52,319 nucleotides of DNA from Palsa-459 sp035937595 (lineage in GTDB: Bacteria; Actinomycetota; Acidimicrobiia; Acidimicrobiales; RAAP-2), in NCBI GenBank assembly GCA_035937595.1, contig DASZHS010000060.1, positions 1 to 52,319 on the forward strand. The letters are read 5' to 3'. The translations under genes were made by a program, and so were the position numbers. Under the pieces are notes generated by a model. It was not told where the DNA came from, ran no database searches, and was given only the letters and a program-made list of their open reading frames with translations. Below, piece after piece: positions 25,243 to 32,630 of this stretch (its first letter is position 1; each line of letters begins with the position of its first letter).

Positions 25243-25281
25243 GTGATCACCGCCTGCGTCAAGGTCGTGGCAGGTGATCAC
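25243..25281. promoter_or_regulatory. Two GTGATCAC palindromes, 31 bases apart, at the gdhA start
   Basis: GTGATCAC occurs at 25243-25250, directly abutting and overlapping the translation-start region, and again at 25274-25281. Both are followed by GCCTGC (the first with one extra C). Spacing of about three helical turns on one DNA face suggests a cooperative operator, but it could be chance. Confidence 0.3.
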
Positions 25282-25354
25282 GCCTGCCGGGTGGGCTCCT
25301 CAATGTAGACCCACGCCCCGCACAATCGCGTGCACGCTCGCGGCGTAGAGTTCG

Positions 25355-26140
25355 TCAAGTCGGCGCACGAGGGTTCGGCACGACGACGGGCGTGCCAGCG
25401 ACGTCGAGCACCGTCACGTCGACGCCGTAGTGGGCGCGCAGGAGCGTCTCGGTGAGCACCTCGGGGACCGCGCCGCTCGCGACGGTTCGCCCGGCGTCGA
25501 GGAGGCAGATCCGGTCGGCGAACCGCCCGGCCAAGGTGAGGTCGTGGAGCGTCGCGAGCACGGCGATCCGGCGCGAGCGCCGCTCTTCCGCGACGACCTC
25601 GAGGACCTCGAGCTGGTGGCGAAGGTCGAGCCCCGTCGTCGGCTCGTCGAGCACCAAGAGCGGTGCCTCCTGGACGAGCGCCCGTGCGATCACGGCGCGC
25701 TGGCGCTCGCCACCGGACAGGGTCTGCACCGCGCGCGCCGCGAGCCCGACGAGGTCGAGGCGCGCGAGCACCTCGCCCACGACGGAGCGGTCGTGGGGCG
25801 TCTCGGCCCGCAGCAGCGAACGGTGCGACACCCGGCCGAGCAAGACGTAGTCCGCGACCGACATCCCCTCGGGCACGACGGGGGCCTGGGGCACGAACGC
25901 CACGAGCCCGGCGCGCGACCGGACGGACAGCGACCCGAGGTCGCGGCCCGAGAGGCGGACCTGCCCGCCGTCGACGCGCCGCAGGCCGGCGATGGCGTGG
26001 ACGAGGGTCGTCTTGCCCGCGCCGTTCGGGCCGATCACCGTCACCCACTCCCCCGCCGCCACCGAGAGCCCCACGTCGTCCAGGAGGGCGCGGTCCCCGA
26101 CCCGGACCGTCACGCCGGTGGCCTCGAGCGCCGCGCTCAT
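25355..26140 (-). CDS. btuD: Vitamin B12 ABC transporter, ATP-binding protein
   Basis: 261 residues, the cytoplasmic ATPase of the B12 importer. Walker A is GPNGAGKTT (37-45), the Q-loop lies in FVPQAPVVPEGMSV, the signature is LSGGERQR, and Walker B is LLVLDEPTTGLDLRHQ with the H-loop in ATLHDLTLA. The FecE/BtuD-type order is normal. ATG 26140 overlaps the btuC stop (ATGA), so it is coupled to btuC. It is the last gene of btuF-btuC-btuD; by sequence alone it could belong to a siderophore system, but the B12 riboswitch decides the call. Confidence 0.92.
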   Translation of the reverse strand: MSAALEATGVTVRVGDRALLDDVGLSVAAGEWVTVIGPNGAGKTTLVHAIAGLRRVDGGQVRLSGRDLGSLSVRSRAGLVAFVPQAPVVPEGMSVADYVLLGRVSHRSLLRAETPHDRSVVGEVLARLDLVGLAARAVQTLSGGERQRAVIARALVQEAPLLVLDEPTTGLDLRHQLEVLEVVAEERRSRRIAVLATLHDLTLAGRFADRICLLDAGRTVASGAVPEVLTETLLRAHYGVDVTVLDVAGTPVVVPNPRAPT

Positions 26141-27186
26141 CGGAGCCGCAGCCGTCGGACGTGGAGCACCAGGACGAAGAAGGGGACGCCGAGGAGGGCG
26201 GTGACGACGCCGATCGGGAGCTCCTGGCCGCGAAGCACCGAGCGCGCGAGCACGTCGGCGAGCACCAAAAACCCCGCCCCGCCGAACAGTGACAGCACGA
26301 GGATCCGCCGGTAGCTGACGCCCACGAGGAGTCGCACGGCGTGCGGCACGACGATGCCGACGAAGCCGATCAGCCCCGCCGCGGCGACCGCGGCCGCGGC
26401 GCCCAGCGACGCCGCGGCGATCACGATCGTGCGAACGGCGACGACCGGGAGCCCGAGCGACGCGCTCTCGAGCTCGCCGACGGCGAGCACGTCGAGCAGC
26501 CGCGCACAGCTGAGGCAGACGACGACCGAGACCGCCATGTACGGCAGCACGCCCTCGATGCCTGACCACGTCGCGCCGGCGAGCGAGCCCAGCAGCCAGT
26601 AGTAGACGTGGGTGACGGCGAGCGTCGAGGTCTGCTGGAGCAGCGTCTGGCCCGCCGCCAGCATGCTCGCGACGGCGACGCCCGCGAGGATCAGCGTCGT
26701 CGGGCCGGTCGAGCCGCGGCCCGCCACGAGCCAGGTGAGCGACACGGCGAGCAGCCCGCCCACGAAGGCGAAGATCGGCGTGACGGTGGGGTCACTGGCG
26801 CCGCCGCCGATGACGACGATGGCGATCGTGGCCCCGAGCCCCGCACCCGCGGCGATGCCGAGGAGGTACGGATCGGCCAGCGGGTTGCGGAACACCCCCT
26901 GGTAGGCGCCGCCCGCGACGGCGAGCGTCCCACCGACGAGGAGGGCGAGGACCACGCGCGGGGCGCGCAGCGTCCAGACGATGACGTCGTCGAGCCGGTT
27001 CATCGGGTGCCCGCCGAGGCCCAGCCGCCACGCGACGTCGGAGAGGATCGCCGTGACCGGCACGTGGACCGACCCGACCGAGAGCCCGACCGCCGTCGCG
27101 ACGACCGCGAACGCGATCGCCGCGACGACGTGTCGGACCCTGAGTGCGGAGCTGGGCGAGCCCGACGCGCCGGCGGCGCGCCTCAC
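26137..27186 (-). CDS. btuC: Vitamin B12 ABC transporter, permease
   Basis: 349 residues of the FecCD/BtuC family with about ten membrane helices. Conserved blocks are LRAPRVVLALLVGGTLAVAGGAYQGVFRNPLADPYLLGIAAGAGLGA, the LGSLAGATW segment, and the coupling-loop region GLIGFVGIVVPHAVRLLVG. GTG 27186 overlaps the btuF stop (GTGA), fixing the start; the longer open frame upstream is a shadow of btuF. It is expected to form a dimer with two BtuD subunits. Confidence 0.93.
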   Translation of the reverse strand: MRRAAGASGSPSSALRVRHVVAAIAFAVVATAVGLSVGSVHVPVTAILSDVAWRLGLGGHPMNRLDDVIVWTLRAPRVVLALLVGGTLAVAGGAYQGVFRNPLADPYLLGIAAGAGLGATIAIVVIGGGASDPTVTPIFAFVGGLLAVSLTWLVAGRGSTGPTTLILAGVAVASMLAAGQTLLQQTSTLAVTHVYYWLLGSLAGATWSGIEGVLPYMAVSVVVCLSCARLLDVLAVGELESASLGLPVVAVRTIVIAAASLGAAAAVAAAGLIGFVGIVVPHAVRLLVGVSYRRILVLSLFGGAGFLVLADVLARSVLRGQELPIGVVTALLGVPFFVLVLHVRRLRLR

Positions 27187-28145
27187 GCCTTGTCGTACCT
27201 GAGCACCGCCGCGGTGAGCTGGTCCATCAGGATCGAGACACGCGGCCCCCAGCGCGACGCGACGTCGTCGTTGAGCTTGATCACCTCGTGGTGCTTGACC
27301 GCCGAGATGACCGAGAACCCCGCACGCGCCGCGACCGTCGCGTAGGACTGGTGGCAGCACACGGTGTCGGCCAGGAAGACCATCTGGGGGTTCTTACCGA
27401 TGACGTACTCGGCCGTCAGCTGGGGGTACCCGCCGTTCAGCGTCGTGCCGAGCGGGTCGGCGATGTTGGTCACGCCGAGCGACTTCAGCAGACCGCCGGC
27501 GTACGTGCTGGACGTGAGCGAGTACAGCGTCGGGTCGAGCTCGTAGTAGACGCGCAGCGTCGGGTGGTGCTTCGGGATCTTGGCGATGTCCTTCGCGACC
27601 GCGGCCGTGTCGGCGGACGCCACGTCGTAGGACTGCTCGTAGTGGCCCGTCGCGTTGCCGAGCCAGGTGATCTGGCGGGTGGTGCCGCGGAGGTTGGACG
27701 CCGCGTCCTGCTCCATGACGGGGATGCCCGCCGAGGCGAGCTGGGACTCGAGGTTGTTGGGGTTGTACGAGACAACGACGAGCGTGGGGTGCAGCGCGAT
27801 GAGCTGCTCGACGTTGGGGCTGAACGCGTTGAACCGGGTCGTCGGGAGCCCCTTGGTCGGGTAGTTGGAGTCCGTGTCGACCGCGATCACCCGCTTGCCC
27901 GCGCCGATCGCGTACAGGATCTCGGTCGCCGTGGGCGACAGCGAGACGATCCTCGTCGGCGCCTTGGCGAGGTGGATGGTCCCCGCCGGCGTCGTGATCG
28001 TCATCGGGAACGTGCGCTGTGGTGCGTAGTCCTTGGACGCTGCCGGTGCCGCCGCGGCGCCGGTCGCGCCGACCGCGACGAGCGCGCCGAGCGCGAGCGC
28101 CGACGCGGCGAGCAGCGCGGTGGACTTGTGGACGATGGTCTGCAT
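27183..28145 (-). CDS. btuF: Vitamin B12 ABC transporter, substrate-binding protein
   Basis: 320 residues. The N-terminus has a Sec signal peptide (HKSTALLAASALALGALVAVGATGAAAA) with no lipobox cysteine at a suitable place, although gram-positive binding proteins are usually lipoproteins. The mature part has RIVSLSPTATEILYAIGAGKRVIAVDTDSNYP, the hallmark of the BtuF/FecB helical-backbone family, and DADSAD-like inter-lobe helices. ATG 28145 has AGAGGAG 4 bases upstream. It is the first gene after the cobalamin riboswitch, which points to B12 or a corrinoid as ligand. How it stays at the membrane without a lipid anchor is open. Confidence 0.92.
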   Translation of the reverse strand: MQTIVHKSTALLAASALALGALVAVGATGAAAAPAASKDYAPQRTFPMTITTPAGTIHLAKAPTRIVSLSPTATEILYAIGAGKRVIAVDTDSNYPTKGLPTTRFNAFSPNVEQLIALHPTLVVVSYNPNNLESQLASAGIPVMEQDAASNLRGTTRQITWLGNATGHYEQSYDVASADTAAVAKDIAKIPKHHPTLRVYYELDPTLYSLTSSTYAGGLLKSLGVTNIADPLGTTLNGGYPQLTAEYVIGKNPQMVFLADTVCCHQSYATVAARAGFSVISAVKHHEVIKLNDDVASRWGPRVSILMDQLTAAVLRYDKA

Positions 28146-28227
28146 GTGTCTCCTCTCGCCGAAGTCGAATGGACGACGGGTGAGACACCCGCACGACCGC
28201 TCCTTCCTCGGAAGCTGTGTTCGCGCG

Positions 28228-28323
28228 CCAGCGGGCAGTCGACCTGGCTCCGTCAGCGAGGTGCTGACGTCACAGTTGCGGGACAGCGCCGGGATCGCAC
28301 CGGACTTCGCTGACACCGCTGGC
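28228..28323 (-). promoter_or_regulatory. Cobalamin riboswitch controlling btuFCD
   Basis: Read on the minus strand, the RNA starts with CCAGCGG (28317-28323), which pairs with CCGCTGG (28228-28234) to close helix P1. Between them lie the invariant blocks of the AdoCbl aptamer in order: GGTGCGATCCCGG, GCTGTCCCGCAACTGT, and the B12 box GAGCCAGGTCGACTGCC. The expression platform lies in the next ~80 bases, where GCGGGTG-TCT-CACCCGT forms a hairpin close to the btuF ribosome site. There is no U-tract, so control of translation initiation is more likely than termination. Confidence 0.95.
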
Positions 28324-28331
28324 TGACGAGC

Positions 28332-28337
28332 AGCCTA
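28332..28337 (-). promoter_or_regulatory. Putative -10 box (TAGGCT) of btuFCD
   Basis: TAGGCT lies 8 bases before the first base of riboswitch helix P1, so transcription would start just ahead of the aptamer. No -35 match. Confidence 0.4.
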
Positions 28338-28349
28338 ACCGACACGCGA

Positions 28350-28363
28350 CGCAGCGCGCTGCG
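28350..28363. terminator. GC-rich palindrome between the PaaX-like gene and the btu promoter
   Basis: CGCAGCGCGCTGCG is a perfect 14-base palindrome and can fold as a 5-base-pair stem with a CGCG loop. It follows the PaaX-like stop on the minus strand by 45 bases. There is no T-run, so it is at best a weak terminator, or an operator. Confidence 0.3.
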
Positions 28364-28408
28364 AGGGCGGTGCCGGCCGGCTCGTCGCTTGGCGGACCTC
28401 GACGCTGC

Positions 28409-29143
28409 TCAGCGCACGAGCACGGGCGCGGTGCTCGCCCGGTGCGCGGCGCGCAGCAGGTCGCGATAGCGCGCGTCGAAGACGTCGAAGCGGGCGCGCA
28501 GCGCCATGCCGGGCCAGTCCGGCGGCAGCAGCTCGGGAGGGATGAGGGGGTCGCGCTGCAGGTGGCGGAGCACCTCGGCGTCGCGCTCGAAGCCGCGTGC
28601 CAGCGCGTCGGTGCCGTCGAGCTCGACGGCGTCGAGCTCGACGCAGAGCCGTCGCGCGCGACTCGCCCATCCGCCGAGGTCGAAGACCCGGGCGGCGAGC
28701 ACCGCGGGGTCGTCCTCGGGGAACGCCGCGAAGCGGGCCACCGCCGACGCCGTCGCGTCGTCGAGGTCGAGCGCGAGGTTCGCGGGACGCAGCCACGTGC
28801 CGTCGCGCAGCTCGGCGAGCCGCGCCGCGCGCAGCGCGCCCCGACGCTCTCGACGCAGCGCGGGCACGTCGCCGGCCACCGTCACGACGACCACGTGCCA
28901 CGAGCCGTCGTAGGGACCCGTGGCCCCAGTCCTCGACGACGAGAGCCGAGCCGAGCGGGCCGCGAGCCGGCCCGACAGCGAGTAGGTGCCCGCCCCGTCG
29001 GTGACGACCTCTGCGCTCGCGACCATTCGTGAGAGGGCCACCCGGGCACGGTTCTCGTTGATGCCGAACATCGCGGCCACCCGCACCAGCCGGCGCACCG
29101 GCAGGGTCGGCGGCGTCTCGCCCAGCAGGGCGCTCGCGAGCAC
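28409..29143 (-). CDS. PaaX-like transcriptional regulator
   Basis: 244 residues from GTG 29143. It has an N-terminal winged helix (PVRRLVRVAAMFGINENRARVALSRMVASAEVVTDGAGTYSLSGRL), then a central domain with DGSWHVVVV and RRERRGALRAARLAELRDGTWLRPANL, and a C-terminal PaaX-like domain (PPDWPGMALRARFDVFDARYRDLL). In E. coli PaaX represses phenylacetate degradation on phenylacetyl-CoA binding. Here it more likely controls the divergent desaturase gene. In-frame codons upstream of 29143 encode RKRPLTARS, which resembles the family's normal N-terminus, but no ATG, GTG or TTG is there; a CTG at 29182 is a possible real start. Confidence 0.82.
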   Translation of the reverse strand: MLASALLGETPPTLPVRRLVRVAAMFGINENRARVALSRMVASAEVVTDGAGTYSLSGRLAARSARLSSSRTGATGPYDGSWHVVVVTVAGDVPALRRERRGALRAARLAELRDGTWLRPANLALDLDDATASAVARFAAFPEDDPAVLAARVFDLGGWASRARRLCVELDAVELDGTDALARGFERDAEVLRHLQRDPLIPPELLPPDWPGMALRARFDVFDARYRDLLRAAHRASTAPVLVR

Positions 29144-29173
29144 GCTCCTGGCCGTGAGCGGTCTCTTACGATC

Positions 29174-29202
29174 TTGATCCAGCCGTTCTATCTTGGTAAT
29201 GT
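29174..29202 (+). promoter_or_regulatory. Promoter of the membrane desaturase gene (TTGATC - 17 - TAATGT)
   Basis: TTGATC (29174-29179) and TAATGT (29197-29202) are separated by an ideal 17 bases. Six bases after the -10 is GTG 29209, so the mRNA should be leaderless. This is the best-formed promoter in the window. It overlaps the start region of the divergent PaaX-like gene, so regulator binding could affect both. Confidence 0.6.
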
Positions 29203-29208
29203 ATCGCG

Positions 29209-30186
29209 GTGGCTGTGACCATGGTGCCCCGCTCGACGGCTCGGCCCGACGTGCTGCCGACCGAGCGGCTCGGTCCGACCGGCCTGGCGCTGCCCGAGCT
29301 GCGCGCCCGGTACCGCACGATCGCCGACCGCCGCAACGCCTGGACGGTCGTCTCCCTGTGGCTCGTGACCGTCGGCATCGTCGAGCTCGGCGTCCGGCTC
29401 TCGAACCCGTGGGTCGCCCTCGCGTGCTTCGTCGCCATGGGCCCGATCCACGCGCGCTTCGCGATCCTCATGCACGAGGCCGCCCACAAGCTGCTGTTCA
29501 CCTCCAAGCGGGTGAACGACTGGGTCGGCACGTGGCTCCTCGCCTACCCGGCGATGGTGCCGATCTCGCTCTACCGTCGCAGCCACTTCGCCCACCACCG
29601 AGAGGAGTTCGGCCCCGAGGAGCCCGATCTCGCCTTCTACTCGGGCTACCCGGGCCGCCCTCGCGACCTGCTGCGCCGGCTCGCGCGCGACGCCGTCGGC
29701 ATCTCGGGGTGGAAGAACTTCAAGGTGCTGCTCCTCGCGACGCGCACCGCCCAGGGGCGTGCGGTCGCCGTGCCGATCCTCGTGGTCCAGCTCGCGATGT
29801 TCGGTGCGCTGTGGGCGGTGACGGGGGCGTGGTGGGCGTACCCGGTGTTCTGGTGGCTGAGCTGGATGACGCAGTGGCGAGTGCTCAACCGCCTGCGCGC
29901 GATCGCCGAGCACGGTGGGATGGAGGCGGGCAAGGACCGCCGCGTGACGACGCACAACGTCCGGCAGCACTGGCTGGCGCGGCTCTGGTTCGTCCCCTAC
30001 AACACCGGCTGGCACCTCGCGCACCACGTGGACATGGGCGTGCCCTGGCGCCACCTCCCCGCGTACGACGAGGAGCTGCGGCGCGCGGGCTACGTGACCG
30101 AGGAGCTCACCTACCCGAACTACCTCGCGCTGTGGCGCGCGGCGTGCGCCGCGCCGGCCGCGCTCGCCGAGCCCGAGCCGTTCTGA
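29209..30186 (+). CDS. Membrane fatty acid desaturase / hydroxylase-type di-iron enzyme
   Basis: 325 residues with four or more membrane helices and the three histidine boxes of the family: HEAAHK (about residue 88), HFAHHREE (about 124) and HLAHHVDMG (about 270). Such enzymes insert double bonds into membrane lipid acyl chains or hydroxylate them, using ferredoxin or rubredoxin. GTG 29209 fits the promoter exactly; a methionine at position 5 (29221) is an alternative. It is divergent from the PaaX-like regulator, which probably controls it. It differs from the soluble di-iron desaturase at 21623-22540. Confidence 0.9.
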   Translation: MAVTMVPRSTARPDVLPTERLGPTGLALPELRARYRTIADRRNAWTVVSLWLVTVGIVELGVRLSNPWVALACFVAMGPIHARFAILMHEAAHKLLFTSKRVNDWVGTWLLAYPAMVPISLYRRSHFAHHREEFGPEEPDLAFYSGYPGRPRDLLRRLARDAVGISGWKNFKVLLLATRTAQGRAVAVPILVVQLAMFGALWAVTGAWWAYPVFWWLSWMTQWRVLNRLRAIAEHGGMEAGKDRRVTTHNVRQHWLARLWFVPYNTGWHLAHHVDMGVPWRHLPAYDEELRRAGYVTEELTYPNYLALWRAACAAPAALAEPEPF

Positions 30187-30228
30187 CGGCTCCCGGCGCG
30201 GACGACTCACCCCGCACCCCGAGCATCC

Positions 30229-31014
30229 CTAGACCGAGGTCATCCCGCCGTCCACTGCCATCGCGGCGCCCGTGATCCCCGAGGCGGCCTCCGAGCACAG
30301 CCAGGCGATGAGCGCCGCGGGCTCGGCGGGCTCGAGGAGCCGACCGATCGGCTGGTGCTCGGCGAGCGCCTCGGGCGTGTCGAGCCCGTAGATCGCCGCG
30401 GACGCGTCGAGCATCGCCGTGCGCGTCGAGCCCGGGCAGACGGCGTTGGCGGTGATCCCGCTCGAGGCGAGGTCGGCGGCCAGGCCCCGGACGAGGCCGA
30501 CCACGGCGTGCTTGGACGCCGAGTACGCGCTCAGGTGCAGGAGCCCGACGTGGGCGGCGGCCGACGCGACCGCGACGAGCCGTCCGTGACGCGGCGCGGG
30601 TGCCTCGAGGAGCGCCGGCACCACCGCGCTGAAGAGCCGCCGGACGCCGTCGAGGTTGACCGACATGACGGCGTCGACGACGTCGTCGGACGTCTCCCAC
30701 AGTGGCTGGCCGCCCGCGATCACGCCGGCGGCGGCGACCGCCGCGTCGACGCCCCCGAACTGGGCGACCGCGGTCTCGACGGCGAGGCCCATGTCCGGGG
30801 CGCTCCTCGCGTCGCCGACGAGCCCGAGGACGCGGCCCGGGTGGCGCGCGACCATCGCGTCGAGCTCTGCCGGCGTCGCCATGGCGTAGGGGACGCCGTC
30901 GACGTCCCGGCACCGATCGACGGCGAGCACGTGCCACCCTGCGGCCACGAGCGCGTCGACGGTCGCCGCGCCGATGCCGCGGGCCGCACCGGTGACGATC
31001 GCGACCGGGCTCAT
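30229..31014 (-). CDS. Mycofactocin-associated SDR family oxidoreductase
   Basis: 261 residues of the short-chain dehydrogenase fold. TGAARGIG (8-15) binds NAD(P). The catalytic set is Ser151, Tyr164 and Lys168 (SASKHAVVG). DRCRDVDGVPYAMATPAELDAMV, with an insertion after the second strand, and GVDAAVAAAGVIAGGQPLWE are typical of the SDR subfamilies tied to mycofactocin, whose NAD cofactor is thought not to exchange and to pass electrons to mycofactocin. ATG 31014 overlaps the mftC stop (ATGA). This coupling to mftC supports the assignment. Confidence 0.88.
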   Translation of the reverse strand: MSPVAIVTGAARGIGAATVDALVAAGWHVLAVDRCRDVDGVPYAMATPAELDAMVARHPGRVLGLVGDARSAPDMGLAVETAVAQFGGVDAAVAAAGVIAGGQPLWETSDDVVDAVMSVNLDGVRRLFSAVVPALLEAPAPRHGRLVAVASAAAHVGLLHLSAYSASKHAVVGLVRGLAADLASSGITANAVCPGSTRTAMLDASAAIYGLDTPEALAEHQPIGRLLEPAEPAALIAWLCSEAASGITGAAMAVDGGMTSV

Positions 31015-32168
31015 GCGCGCGGGCCGGCGGCGGCGCCGACCGCCGTCGCGACGCGCGGGCCGCGGCTCTCGGCGCTGGTCGCTCGCCCCCGCGCGTCGCG
31101 CGGACGGAGCTCGAGGGCGACCGCCGTGGGCGTCGCGTCGAGCCCGTGCCCGTGCACGCAGTCGGGATCGGGTCCCTCAAGCGGCATCCCCGTGAAGAAC
31201 TTCGCGGCCATGCACCCGCCACGACACGCGTCCCACGACCCGCACGAGGCGCACGCGCCCGCGCTCGTGGGTGCGCGCAGCTGGGTGAAGAGCGGTGCTT
31301 CGCGCCAGACCGACGCGAAGCCCCCGTCGTCGCGCACCGAGCCCGCGTAGAACTGGTCGTGGATCGCGAAGGGGCACGCGTAGACGTCGCCCACCGGGTC
31401 GACGAGGCACACGACGCGGCCCGCCCCGCAGAGGTTCAGCCCATCGAGGGGCTCGCCCAGCGCGGAGAGGTGGAAGAACGAGTCGCCCGTGAGCGTGCCG
31501 GGGTGGTCGAGGAGCCAGTGGTAGAGGTCGCGGTTCTGCGCCGCGGTGGGCCGCAGCTCGTCCCAGGTGTCGACGCCGCGCCCGGAGGGCCGCAGCCGGG
31601 TGAGTCGCAGCTGGGCGCCGAACCCGTCCGCGATCGCCGCGAGGTCGTCGAGCTGCCCGGCGTTCGCCCGGGTGACGACGACGGAGACCTTGAACCGCCC
31701 GAACCCGGCGTCGGCGAGCGCGCGCATCGCCGCGACCGCCGCGTCGAAGGAGCCCGCACCGCGGACCGCGTCGTTGACGGCGGCGTCCGCGCCGTCGATC
31801 GAGACCTGGACGTCGACGTAGTCCATCGCCGCGAGGCGTCGGGCCCGAGCGTGGTCGATCCGCGTCCCGTTGGTCGAGAACTTCACGCCAACCTTGCGGT
31901 CCACGGCGTGGTCGAGCAGGGTGAAGAAGTCCGCCCTGATCGTGGGCTCCCCGCCGCCGATGTTGACGTAGAACACCCGCATCGCGGCGAACTCGTCGAT
32001 GAGGGCCGTCGCCTCGCCCGTCGTGAGCTCCCGGGGGTCGCGCCGCCCCGACGAGCTGAGGCAGTGGACGCAGGCGAGGTTGCACGCCCACGTGAGCTCC
32101 CAGGTGAGGCAGATCGGTGCGTCGAGGCCCAGCTCGAAGCGATCCCGCAGCGACGCGTCAGCGCCCAT
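31011..32168 (-). CDS. mftC: Mycofactocin radical SAM maturase
   Basis: 385 residues. The radical SAM motif is CNLACVHC (Cys29, Cys33, Cys36) after TWELTWA. The C-terminal SPASM domain for extra Fe-S clusters contains CGAGRVVCLVDPVGDVYACPF and CASCGSWDACRGGC. MftC decarboxylates the C-terminal tyrosine of MftA and then forms a Val-Tyr carbon bond. ATG 32168 lies 11 bases inside the end of mftB. The MftA, MftB and SDR neighbours make the identification firm. Confidence 0.95.
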   Translation of the reverse strand: MGADASLRDRFELGLDAPICLTWELTWACNLACVHCLSSSGRRDPRELTTGEATALIDEFAAMRVFYVNIGGGEPTIRADFFTLLDHAVDRKVGVKFSTNGTRIDHARARRLAAMDYVDVQVSIDGADAAVNDAVRGAGSFDAAVAAMRALADAGFGRFKVSVVVTRANAGQLDDLAAIADGFGAQLRLTRLRPSGRGVDTWDELRPTAAQNRDLYHWLLDHPGTLTGDSFFHLSALGEPLDGLNLCGAGRVVCLVDPVGDVYACPFAIHDQFYAGSVRDDGGFASVWREAPLFTQLRAPTSAGACASCGSWDACRGGCMAAKFFTGMPLEGPDPDCVHGHGLDATPTAVALELRPRDARGRATSAESRGPRVATAVGAAAGPRA

Positions 32169-32448
32169 CGACCACGCCCGAGTCGAAGAGCCGTGCCACG
32201 GCCGCGAGGTAGCGCTCGACCTCGTCGCTCGGCGCGTGCGCGGCCACCGCGCTCCGGGCGCTGTCGTGGTGCTCGAGGTCTACGAGGACGTCGACGAGCA
32301 CCGGCGACTTCACGAACACGAGCCGCCGCTCGCCGTAGTGGTACGCGAGCGCGCCGAAGGCCTCGTCGCGCAGCGTGACGAGCGGGTGGAGTCGCGCGGG
32401 CCGCGCGGGGTCGAAGGTGCGTGCGTCGCCCGTCGGGGCCAGGGTCAC
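32158..32448 (-). CDS. mftB: Mycofactocin precursor-binding protein (PqqD-like RRE)
   Basis: 96 residues, the usual MftB size. It contains HPLVTLRDEAFGALAYHYGERRLVFVKSPVLVDVLVDL, the winged PqqD-like fold that binds the precursor leader and presents it to the radical SAM enzyme. GTG 32448 lies four bases after the mftA stop and overlaps nothing; the end overlaps mftC. Confidence 0.93.
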   Translation of the reverse strand: MTLAPTGDARTFDPARPARLHPLVTLRDEAFGALAYHYGERRLVFVKSPVLVDVLVDLEHHDSARSAVAAHAPSDEVERYLAAVARLFDSGVVDGR

Positions 32449-32451
32449 CGG

Positions 32452-32559
32452 CTAGTACACCCCGCAGAGCCCGTCGATCGAGACCTCCTCGACCAGCAGG
32501 TCCGTCGCGTCCTCGGCGCTGCTCGCGTCGCCGTCGTGCTCGCTCGCGGTCTCGTCCAT
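32452..32559 (-). CDS. mftA: Mycofactocin precursor peptide
   Basis: A 35-residue precursor. ATG 32559 has GGGAGG five bases upstream. The leader is acidic (rich in Asp, Glu and Ser) and the C-terminus is LLVEEVSIDGLCGVY. The canonical ending is IDGMCGVY, so Met is replaced by Leu while the Val-Tyr core that becomes the redox cofactor is kept. It is followed directly by mftB and mftC. Confidence 0.95.
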   Translation of the reverse strand: MDETASEHDGDASSAEDATDLLVEEVSIDGLCGVY

Positions 32560-32630
32560 CGGTGCCTCCCTCGGCGGCCATTCTGCCGCGTGCGCCGCGG
32601 AGGCCCGAAGCGGCCGTGCCAGACTCGCCC

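Noticed and set aside
25355..28145. The ABC transporter as a siderophore importer
   Set aside because: Family motifs alone cannot decide, but the complete cobalamin aptamer upstream points to B12.
30229..31014. The SDR as an ordinary 3-oxoacyl-ACP reductase
   Set aside because: The insertion after the second strand and the coupling to mftC fit the mycofactocin-associated SDR groups better.
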